A DNA stretch of 5,622 bases. Source: Candidatus Hydrogenedentota bacterium (GTDB lineage: Bacteria; Hydrogenedentota; Hydrogenedentia; Hydrogenedentales; SLHB01). The DNA lies in assembly GCA_007130675.1 (NCBI GenBank), contig SLSB01000251.1, positions 1 to 5,622 on the forward strand, read 5' to 3'. The notes below the pieces were generated by a model. That model searched no databases and had not been told where the DNA came from. It saw only the letters and a list, made by a program, of their open reading frames with translations. Shown piece by piece: positions 1-4,847 of the stretch. The translations under genes and the position numbers were made by a program. Numbering within the stretch: position 1 is the first letter of the stretch; every line of letters starts with the position of its first letter.

Positions 1-11
1 GGGTCGTCAGA

Positions 12-32
12 CGTCCGGCACAAGGCCGGACG
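12..32. repeat. Perfect GC-rich palindrome, REP-like
   Basis: CGTCCGGC (12-19) and GCCGGACG (25-32) are exact reverse complements around a 5-nt loop, ACAAG, giving an 8-bp stem. Neither strand has a T-run next to it, so it does not look like a classical intrinsic terminator. Short GC-rich palindromes of this kind are often dispersed REP-type elements. Only one copy is visible here, so the repeat status is inferred. Confidence 0.45.
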
Positions 33-114
33 CTACAGGGAGAACGCATCTCGTATCGTTTACGACGAGAACTCGTTCTTGCTGGGTATAGACAATTTCT
101 CACAGGGTGAAGAA

Positions 115-128
115 GCAGGTTTTCCTGC
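115..128. other. Small hairpin with four-base loop
   Basis: GCAGG (115-119) and CCTGC (124-128) pair across TTTT. Read on the minus strand it is GCAGG-AAAA-CCTGC followed by TTCTTC, which is at best a weak terminator for a transcript running out of dnaB. A 5-bp stem can arise by chance. Confidence 0.25.
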
Positions 129-339
129 ATGTTTCGAGACCATAGGTGAGGGAACTTCGTACGAGCCTCTTCAACTGCTTTTTCAAGGTTCACAGCTTTC
201 AATTGACGGGCATGCGAGTCCTACGCAAACGGTTTTACATGAATCGATTGCAATTCTCGGATAACGCAGGCTGCCGTGAAATATCCCAGAACAATCTGTC
301 TGCGGAAAAAGCATGTGCTTTCTTCGCAACCCAAGCCCG

Positions 340-386
340 CGCATATCTCGCCAATTCAGGCGTGCCTGCGTTGGTGAGATATTGCG
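340..386 (-). terminator. Long stem-loop just after the dnaB stop
   Basis: Read on the minus strand, this 47-nt segment starts one base after the dnaB TAG and folds on itself almost completely. CGC pairs with GCG, then after a one-base bulge ATATCTC pairs with GAGATAT. CCAA pairs with TTGG after an A/C mismatch, and CAGG pairs with CCTG at the top around CACG. No U-tract follows, so it does not fit a simple intrinsic terminator. It may be a Rho-assisted 3' end, an exonuclease barrier, or a palindromic repeat. The pairing is seen directly. The role is inferred from its position at the end of the operon. Confidence 0.45.
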
Positions 387-387
387 G

Positions 388-1851
388 CTAGAACGGGACT
401 TCGTCGTCCTCGTCGCCCTCGACGGGCCGGGTGTCGTAGTTGCCGGGCTCGTATTCGCCCATACCGGGCGGAGGTTCTTTGAAACGTTCGGCGGCTCCGC
501 CTTCGACAAGGTCACGGAAGCGCTGCATGGGCTTGTCGAACAACAGGTGGAGATAACCGGTAGGGCCGTTGCGCTGTTTGGCCACGTCGAGACGGATTTT
601 GTTCTGATGCATGGACTCGCCTTCTTCGGCGGGCAGGCGCGAGAGCATCAAAACCACGTCTGCGTCCTGTTCGATAGCGCCGGATTCACGCAGATGAGAC
701 AGTTTCGGAATACCGGAGTCGTCTTTTTCGGCCTCGCGGCTCAATTGCGACAACGCCAACACGGGCACCTGCAACTCGCGGGCGAGTCCTTTTACGGCCC
801 GCGAAATCTCCGAGATTTCCTGCTGGCGGTTTTCCGCCCGTGCGCCCGCGTTCATGAGTTGGAGGTAGTCTATGATGATCAGGTCGAGGTCGTGTTGCGA
901 AGCATGGCGCCGCGCCTTCGAGCGTAACTCGAGTATGCTGATATTGGGCGTGTCGTCAATGAAAATCGGGGCATTGTTGAGCTTGCCCGCCGCGCTTTGA
1001 AGTTTGGGAAAGACGTGCTTGGCCAGAAAGCCCGTGCGCAGCTTGCCCGAATCGATTTGACCTTCCATGCAGATCATGCGTTGCACGAGCTGTTCTTTGG
1101 CCATCTCGAGGCTGAAAATAAGGACGGACTTCGTGTTTTCCACGGCGATGTGCCGCGCCATGTTGAGCGCCAAGGCGGTCTTCCCGACCGATGGCCGCGC
1201 CGCCAGAATCAGCATGTCCGAGTCTTGCATGCCCGAGAGCAGTTCGTCGAGTTTGGTGAAGCCCGTGGCAACGCCCGTGATGCCGCTTTGTGACTTGATG
1301 ATCGTCTCGATCTTTGTGACCGCCGATTGGAGCAAGGCCCCCACGTGCTGAATGGGATTGAGCTGGCGCTTCTCGGCAATGGCGAAAATGTCGGCCTCGG
1401 CGCTGTCGAGCAAAGCATTTACGTCTTCGCGCCCTTCGTAAGCCCTGCCGATGACGCGCGTACAGACCGTTATGGCGCGCCGCAACACAGCCGTATCAAG
1501 CACGATGCGGGCGTAGTGCTCGATGTTGGCCGCGGTGGGCACGGCACTGGTCAATTCGGCCACATAACTCGCCCCGCCCGCGTCCTCGATGGTCCCGTCG
1601 CGGGAGAGCTGATGCACCAGGGTGGTCGAGTCCACGCCGGCGTTGTTGCGGTACAAGGACAGCATCCCCGCATACAGATGCTGATGCGCGGGGGCGTAGA
1701 AGACTTCGGCGGGATTCTCTCTGAGAATCTCGACGGCGGTGCCGATGGCCTCCGGTTCGAGCAGCATCGCCCCGAGCGCCGCCCGCTCGGCGTCTATGTC
1801 GTGCGGCGGCGTGCGGTCAAACACCGGATCGGATTTGGGGCGTATTGCCAC
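388..1851 (-). CDS. dnaB: Replicative DNA helicase DnaB
   Basis: This is the hexameric 5'-3' helicase that unwinds DNA at the fork, and it is complete at 487 aa. The N-terminal helical domain (about 14-160) starts with the typical PPHDIDAERAALGAML. A linker follows, then a RecA-type motor domain (about 185-455). Visible motifs are Walker A ARPSVGKT (218-225, K224/T225), the glutamate of SLEM (E249), Walker B LIIIDYLQL (D328), ALSQLSRE (366-373), LRESGAIEQDADVV (387-400) and KQRNGPTG, whose R427 matches the arginine finger. There is no intein. The GTG start has AAGGAG 9 nt upstream, formed by the last two codons of rplI, with a 6-nt gap between the genes, so translation is probably coupled. 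The oddity is the C-terminus: after a Pro/Gly/acidic tail (456-487) it ends EDDEVPF, which resembles an SSB tip. Confidence 0.97.
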   Translation of the reverse strand: MAIRPKSDPVFDRTPPHDIDAERAALGAMLLEPEAIGTAVEILRENPAEVFYAPAHQHLYAGMLSLYRNNAGVDSTTLVHQLSRDGTIEDAGGASYVAELTSAVPTAANIEHYARIVLDTAVLRRAITVCTRVIGRAYEGREDVNALLDSAEADIFAIAEKRQLNPIQHVGALLQSAVTKIETIIKSQSGITGVATGFTKLDELLSGMQDSDMLILAARPSVGKTALALNMARHIAVENTKSVLIFSLEMAKEQLVQRMICMEGQIDSGKLRTGFLAKHVFPKLQSAAGKLNNAPIFIDDTPNISILELRSKARRHASQHDLDLIIIDYLQLMNAGARAENRQQEISEISRAVKGLARELQVPVLALSQLSREAEKDDSGIPKLSHLRESGAIEQDADVVLMLSRLPAEEGESMHQNKIRLDVAKQRNGPTGYLHLLFDKPMQRFRDLVEGGAAERFKEPPPGMGEYEPGNYDTRPVEGDEDDEVPF

Positions 1852-1857
1852 CGGAGA

Positions 1858-2406
1858 TTACTCCTTGGCCGACGCTGCTTCCTTGGGCGCTTCCTCGGTG
1901 GTTTCGGGGTGTGCCTTGGCCGGAGCTTCCTCGGTTGGCGCTGCGCCGGCCTCGGCCTCGGGCTGCTCCGAGCTCACCCAGACCTTGATATCGGCCGTAA
2001 TGTCTTTCATCAAGCGCACGGGCACCGAATAGATGCCCAGAGTCTTGATGGGTTCCTCGAGGAGAATCTGCTTCCTGTCGAACTCGTGGCCCATTTCGTG
2101 CAGTTTCTGCGCGATCATGGCTGTCGTGATCGATCCGAAGATCTTCTCGTTTTCGCCCGCCCGCGCCTTCAGTTCGACGGTCACCCCCTCGAGGGCCGCA
2201 GCCTCCTGGGTCAATTCCGCGCGCACCTTCTCCTCGCGGCGCGCAATGAGACGGCGTTGATGTTCCATCTCTTTTGCGCTGCCCGAATCCGCCGGTACGG
2301 CGAGATTGCGCGGAAACAAATAGTTGCGGGCGTAACCATCGGCCACATTGACCGTAGCACCCATATCACCGAGGTTCGCCACATTCTCATTCAGGATTAC
2401 CTTCAC
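1858..2406 (-). CDS. rplI: 50S ribosomal protein L9, C-terminally extended
   Basis: This 23S rRNA-binding protein of the large subunit is 182 aa, against the usual 148-150. The N-terminal domain has MKVILNENVANLGDMG and GYARNYLFP (24-32). A charged connecting helix spans about 42-75, and the C-terminal domain includes EKIFGSITTAMIAQKL (88-103) and IYSVPVRL. Residues 146-182 are an extra low-complexity Glu/Ala/Pro tail with TEEAP twice. I chose the GTG at 2406 because it gives the family's MKVIL start and sits 8 nt from AGGAGG (2415-2420). A GTG three codons upstream overlaps that ribosome binding site and is unlikely. The 69-nt gap from the DUF2232 gene is the longest inside the operon and holds a small hairpin. 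Confidence 0.96.
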   Translation of the reverse strand: MKVILNENVANLGDMGATVNVADGYARNYLFPRNLAVPADSGSAKEMEHQRRLIARREEKVRAELTQEAAALEGVTVELKARAGENEKIFGSITTAMIAQKLHEMGHEFDRKQILLEEPIKTLGIYSVPVRLMKDITADIKVWVSSEQPEAEAGAAPTEEAPAKAHPETTEEAPKEAASAKE

Positions 2407-2414
2407 GGCATCCA

Positions 2415-2420
2415 CCTCCT
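2415..2420 (-). promoter_or_regulatory. Ribosome binding site deciding the rplI start
   Basis: AGGAGG on the minus strand lies 8 nt before the GTG at 2406. The upstream in-frame GTG at 2415 shares its first base with this site and so could not use it. This fixes the start at 2406, in agreement with the conserved MKVIL N-terminus of L9. Confidence 0.8.
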
Positions 2421-2432
2421 CTATAAGTGTCC

Positions 2433-2449
2433 CGGCGGTCTATCCGCCG
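2433..2449 (-). other. Hairpin in the DUF2232-rplI gap
   Basis: CGGCGG and CCGCCG form a perfect 6-bp stem with a 5-nt loop (ATAGA on the minus strand), 12 nt upstream of the rplI ribosome binding site. No U-run follows, so it is not an obvious terminator. It could be an mRNA stability or processing element, or a leader structure affecting rplI. Its function is not shown by the sequence. Confidence 0.35.
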
Positions 2450-2475
2450 CCAGCCAGACGTTTCCCATGCACACG

Positions 2476-3456
2476 CTATTCGCCGTCGCCGTCGCCCGAG
2501 CGGTCGCGCAGTTTCTCGCGCACGGCTACAACGCGGTCTACCTTGACGCGCAGTTCCCACCACGTGTCAAACAGCCCGACAATACTCAGCAGCCATCCAC
2601 CCGCATACATCAGGAACAGCACCAGCGCCGCAACGACAAACACGTGGGGCTGCAAATGGCGCACCGCGTATACGACAATGCCGACCCCATTGAGCCAGTA
2701 TATCGCAGCGAGGCCAATCGCGCCATTCCATGCCACGGCGCGCAGCACATCGTGCGATGCGCGCTGTTCAACAAACCACAGCCCCGCACACGCAATAACG
2801 GGCCAAACAAGCCACTCCGGCGGCCGCATGCTTGCGAACGTCGTGCGCGGTCCCGGCATACCATGGCGTATCCGCACCCAGAAGGCCGTGACGCCCACCG
2901 CCAGAACAGCGCCCGTAAGAAACGAAGCAAACGTCAGCCCGATACTGACATCGGCCCAGCGCTCGACCAGTATCCACCGGAGAAACTCGAGCACCGCTTC
3001 GTGCTCGGCAGGGTCCTCGGCAGCTCCGCGCATCTGGACCTCGAAGGCTTCATACGACGCGGCCGCCTGGCGCTGCCATCCGCTCCACGTCATGTGAAAC
3101 ATCACAAACCCAGTGAAGGCCCCGAAGGTCACTGCCGTAAACACCGCCACCACGCGGCCGAACGGCCACGCGTGGCGTATCCCCTGTCCGAGCACAAGGC
3201 CCGCCAGAACAAACAGCGCATAAAACACGCCTGCGGGTATGCGCAACGTCACCATACCACCGATTGCCGCCGCGCCCAAAACTGTCACACCAGCCAACCG
3301 AGGGCGCCCGACCGCCCAATGGACGGCAGCCAGCAGCGCCAGCGGCGCCGGTGCAAGTGGATTTGCGCCCGCCCACGATAACGCGGCACAAAACAGCCCG
3401 GCCACAGCAAATGCCAAGGCGTGGTGCAGTCCTGCCGCGATGCCGCTGGCGGACAC
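2476..3456 (-). CDS. DUF2232 / YybS-like integral membrane protein
   Basis: This is a 326-aa polytopic membrane protein of unknown function. With the GTG start at 3456, hydrophobic segments lie at about 8-29, 34-48, 53-68, 74-92, 100-120, 169-193, 214-229, 236-265 and 271-294, so about eight or nine spans. A soluble, charged stretch (about 124-165) sits between the fifth and sixth. The last span leads into GLFDTWWELR (294-303), the kind of ending found in DUF2232/YybS proteins, then a charged DRSGDGDGE tail. The position between rpsR and rplI matches that of yybS in other bacteria, which supports the assignment more than sequence alone. No gdpP-like phosphodiesterase gene is present beside it. 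The start is uncertain: an in-frame TTG at 3498 would overlap rpsR by 29 nt with no ribosome binding site. The GTG, 13 nt after the rpsR stop, also has a weak site and may depend on coupling. Confidence 0.8.
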   Translation of the reverse strand: MSASGIAAGLHHALAFAVAGLFCAALSWAGANPLAPAPLALLAAVHWAVGRPRLAGVTVLGAAAIGGMVTLRIPAGVFYALFVLAGLVLGQGIRHAWPFGRVVAVFTAVTFGAFTGFVMFHMTWSGWQRQAAASYEAFEVQMRGAAEDPAEHEAVLEFLRWILVERWADVSIGLTFASFLTGAVLAVGVTAFWVRIRHGMPGPRTTFASMRPPEWLVWPVIACAGLWFVEQRASHDVLRAVAWNGAIGLAAIYWLNGVGIVVYAVRHLQPHVFVVAALVLFLMYAGGWLLSIVGLFDTWWELRVKVDRVVAVREKLRDRSGDGDGE

Positions 3457-3469
3457 GCCGTCGCCCCGG

Positions 3470-3733
3470 CTAATCCGCCACGTAGGGCAGCAGCGCAATC
3501 TGCCGCGCCAGCTTGATGGCGCGCGTCAACATGCGCTGATGCTGGGCGGTGGCGCCGGTAATACGACGCGGAATAATCTTACCGCGCTCGGTAACGTAAT
3601 GTTTGAGAAGGTTTACGTCTTTGTAATCAATATATACAACCCGGTCGACCGTCAGGCGGCACACCTTGGCCCGCCCTGTACCGCGCTTCTTTTTTCTGCG
3701 CTTCTTCGACCGTTTACCCATCGCTCTTGCCAT
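3470..3733 (-). CDS. rpsR: 30S ribosomal protein S18, cysteine-poor form
   Basis: This 16S rRNA-binding protein of the 30S platform pairs with S6 and is complete at 87 aa. A very basic N-terminal tail (about 7-23) precedes the conserved core, with YIDYKDVNLLKHYVTERGKI (34-53), PRRITG (55-60) and the ending TRAIKLARQIALLP (70-83). The ATG start has AGGAG (3743-3747) 9 nt upstream. Many S18 proteins carry a CxxC pair and a third Cys before AKHQ. Here only C25 remains, the second position is T28 and the third is T62, while H65 is kept. This is therefore a 'C-minus' S18 unlikely to hold zinc. It follows ssb by 26 nt. I am confident of the identity. Confidence 0.97.
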   Translation of the reverse strand: MARAMGKRSKKRRKKKRGTGRAKVCRLTVDRVVYIDYKDVNLLKHYVTERGKIIPRRITGATAQHQRMLTRAIKLARQIALLPYVAD

Positions 3734-3759
3734 AATACGTTGCTCCTAGTGCACAAGGG

Positions 3760-4185
3760 CTAAAAAGGAACGTCGTCCTCGGGAACCGGCTCTTCGATTT
3801 CCCGCGGAGCGGGCCGACTGCCGCCGCCGCTGTCCGAGTCCCAATCCAACGTTTGGATGCGATCCGCTTGCACCTCGATCTTGCTGCGTTTCTGACCGGT
3901 ATTCTTGTCTTCCCACTGGTCCATCCGAAGCCAGCCTTCGACCATGATCGGGCGGCCTTTCTTGAGGTTTTCACCACAATACTCGGCCGTGCCGCGCCAT
4001 GCCACAACGTCCACGAACACCGTTTCTTCGCGACGTTCGCCCTCGCGGGTCTTGAAATTGCGGCTAACGGCTACGCCCATTCGGCACAGAGGGGTTCCAC
4101 TTTGCAAATAGCGCAACTCCGGGTCGCGTGTCAGGCGGCCCGCCAAGAACACCTTGTTCAATTCCGGCATCCGCAGATCCGACAT
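3760..4185 (-). CDS. ssb: Single-stranded DNA-binding protein
   Basis: This protein coats ssDNA during replication and repair and recruits partners through its C-terminal tip. It is 141 aa. The OB-fold domain (about 7-113) shows ELNKVFLAGRLTRDPELRY (8-26), FVDVVAWRGTAEYC (57-70), LKKGRPIMVEGWLRMDQW (74-91) and a final strand around KIEVQADRIQTL. Aromatic residues at F57, W63, W85 and W91 fall where DNA-stacking residues are usual. The linker is short (about 114-130, Gly/Ser/Pro), well under that of E. coli, and the protein ends PVPEDDVPF, the canonical acidic tip. The ATG at 4185 has GGAGGG 8 nt upstream; M6 (4170) is an alternative without such support. It sits between rpsF and rpsR with 26-nt gaps on both sides. 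Confidence 0.97.
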   Translation of the reverse strand: MSDLRMPELNKVFLAGRLTRDPELRYLQSGTPLCRMGVAVSRNFKTREGERREETVFVDVVAWRGTAEYCGENLKKGRPIMVEGWLRMDQWEDKNTGQKRSKIEVQADRIQTLDWDSDSGGGSRPAPREIEEPVPEDDVPF

Positions 4186-4211
4186 CCGTCCATCCCTCCA
4201 AGCTTGATGCG

Positions 4212-4715
4212 TTAATCGTCTTCAGATGCTGCCGACCGCGCGGGCCGCCTTCTGCGGCCCCGGTCATCATCGTCATCATCGTCGTCGTCGCGATAACGTG
4301 ACCCGTATCTTCTGCGGCCGCGGTCATCATCCTCATCGTCGTCATCGCCGCCCGACGCGCGCGAAGCCGTGCTTGCCTGCACCTCCGCCTGTCTGCGCCG
4401 TTCTTGTTCGGCTTCAAGCCGTAACGTGTGCTCATCGAAATGGACTACCAGACTGCGTATGATGGGTTCCGCCAGCCGGAAATGCTTCTCAAGCTGTTGG
4501 ATCAACTCCGGCTGCGCTTGGAACCGCAGCAACACATAGCAGCCCTCGGTGCATCGCTTGACCTCGTAGGCCAATTTGCGTTTGCCCTGGATCTCCGAGC
4601 GCACGACAGCTCCACCGTTGTCCGTCACGAGCTTCTCAACGCCCGCGGCTATCGTCTGGATCTCATCGTCCTCCACTTCCGGGTGGACGATGTAGAGCGC
4701 TTCGTATGTCCGCAC
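4212..4715 (-). CDS. rpsF: 30S ribosomal protein S6 with charged repeat tail
   Basis: This small-subunit platform protein binds 16S rRNA with S18 and is the first gene of the operon. Residues 1-100 are a normal S6 domain: MRTYEALYIVHPEVEDDEI, GKRKLAYEVKRCTEGCYVLL (44-63) and LEKHFRLAEPIIRSLVV (75-91). The protein runs to 167 aa. After a charged helix (about 100-115), residues 124-167 form a low-complexity tail of two acidic runs, each followed by RGRRR, separated by YGSRYR, and ending SAASEDD. In E. coli, S6 gains glutamates after translation through RimK; here an acidic tail is encoded directly, alternating with arginine blocks. The start is GTG with a full AAGGAGGTGA (4722-4731) 6 nt upstream, suggesting strong translation. 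The tail function is unknown; RNA or ribosome contacts are an inference. Confidence 0.95.
   Translation of the reverse strand: MRTYEALYIVHPEVEDDEIQTIAAGVEKLVTDNGGAVVRSEIQGKRKLAYEVKRCTEGCYVLLRFQAQPELIQQLEKHFRLAEPIIRSLVVHFDEHTLRLEAEQERRRQAEVQASTASRASGGDDDDEDDDRGRRRYGSRYRDDDDDDDDDRGRRRRPARSAASEDD
4249..4350. repeat. Imperfect direct repeat within the rpsF 3' end
   Basis: Positions 4249-4290 and 4309-4350 align with an exact 60-nt offset and match at 37 of 42 bases. Each copy encodes, on the minus strand, an acidic run followed by RGRRR. Runs of tcatcatc and gtcgtcgtcg make this a trinucleotide-rich, slippage-prone stretch. The 60-nt offset is a multiple of three, so the duplication keeps the frame. 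Confidence 0.8.
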
Positions 4716-4721
4716 TAGTAT

Positions 4722-4731
4722 TCACCTCCTT
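4722..4731 (-). promoter_or_regulatory. Strong Shine-Dalgarno site of rpsF
   Basis: AAGGAGGTGA on the minus strand is an extended match to the anti-Shine-Dalgarno end of 16S rRNA, 6 nt before the GTG at 4715. It supports the GTG start and predicts high initiation, as expected for a ribosomal protein gene. Confidence 0.85.
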
Positions 4732-4766
4732 CAGAAATTGCTTTTTCCCACAAGCCAGAAACGCAA

Positions 4767-4802
4767 ATCATACCAAACAACGCCGCTCCGCTCAAGTGTC
4801 AA
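4767..4802 (-). promoter_or_regulatory. Sigma70-type promoter of the rpsF operon
   Basis: On the minus strand, TATGAT (4767-4772) is preceded directly by TGG, making an extended -10. TTGAGC (4790-4795) lies exactly 17 nt upstream as a -35. A consensus TTGACA (4797-4802) sits 7 nt further out, too far (24 nt) for the same -10. Transcription would start near 4760, giving a leader of about 45 nt before rpsF. No clear S6:S18-type leader structure is visible in that short leader. Confidence 0.65.
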
Positions 4803-4810
4803 CCAAAAGG

Positions 4811-4839
4811 TGGAAAAGGAACCCGCAACACGGTATGCT
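4811..4839 (+). promoter_or_regulatory. Possible promoter of the exported-protein gene
   Basis: TATGCT (4834-4839) is a fair -10 box with TGGAAA (4811-4816), four of six matches to -35, 17 nt upstream. The predicted start would fall at about 4846-4848, on the ATG itself, which would give a leaderless mRNA. That would agree with the absence of a ribosome binding site close to this start. The boxes are imperfect, so the call is tentative. Confidence 0.3.
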
Positions 4840-4847
4840 TGCGCGCT

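Larger units (their letters stand above)
1..387. other. Non-coding region downstream of dnaB
   Basis: I find no convincing gene on either strand here. Open frames are short, have no family resemblance and lack ribosome binding sites. The stretch looks less GC-rich than the flanking gene. It contains a perfect palindrome at 12-32, small inverted repeats around 50-79, a GCAGG-TTTT-CCTGC hairpin at 115-128, a short AAAGCA/TGCTTT hairpin at 308-321, and a long stem-loop at 340-386 just after the dnaB stop. It probably carries the 3' end of the operon transcript and spacer DNA before a gene that lies beyond the left edge. A small RNA cannot be excluded. Confidence 0.6.

Noticed and set aside
79..264. 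61-residue plus-strand frame in the non-coding region
   Set aside because: There is no Shine-Dalgarno site, no hydrophobic or conserved pattern, and it shares its region with another equally plausible frame. Not enough to call a gene.
304..324. AAAGCA/TGCTTT hairpin followed by a T-run on the minus strand as the operon terminator
   Set aside because: The stem is AT-rich with a 2-nt loop, and its T-run is part of the stem. It is too weak to call as an intrinsic terminator.
183..515. 110-residue minus-strand frame crossing the dnaB stop
   Set aside because: It overlaps the dnaB C-terminus out of frame, has a Ser/Arg/Pro-rich random composition and no ribosome binding site.
313..927. 204-residue open frame on the plus strand
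   Set aside because: It is antisense to the 3' end of dnaB, whose motifs are unmistakable in the opposite strand. No family resemblance was seen.
1327..3381. 684-residue open frame on the plus strand
   Set aside because: It lies antisense to the start of dnaB, all of rplI and most of the DUF2232 gene. The composition is that of a shadow frame (rich in Arg, His, Gly), there is no ribosome binding site or recognisable domain, and GC-rich codon bias readily keeps antisense frames open.
3457..3498. TTG start extending the DUF2232 protein by 14 residues
   Set aside because: It would overlap rpsR by 29 nt, lacks a ribosome binding site, and adds a Cys/Arg-rich stretch that simply mirrors the rpsR C-terminal coding sequence.
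4259..4348. Trinucleotide-rich stretch as a possible CRISPR or tandem-repeat array
   Set aside because: It has only two copies, lies in frame inside rpsF, and is explained by Asp and Arg codons. There are no spacer-repeat units.
4716..4760. S6:S18-binding autoregulatory leader
   Set aside because: The short predicted leader lacks a convincing stem with a CCG-type bulge; only a 4-bp GCTT/AAGC pairing is visible.
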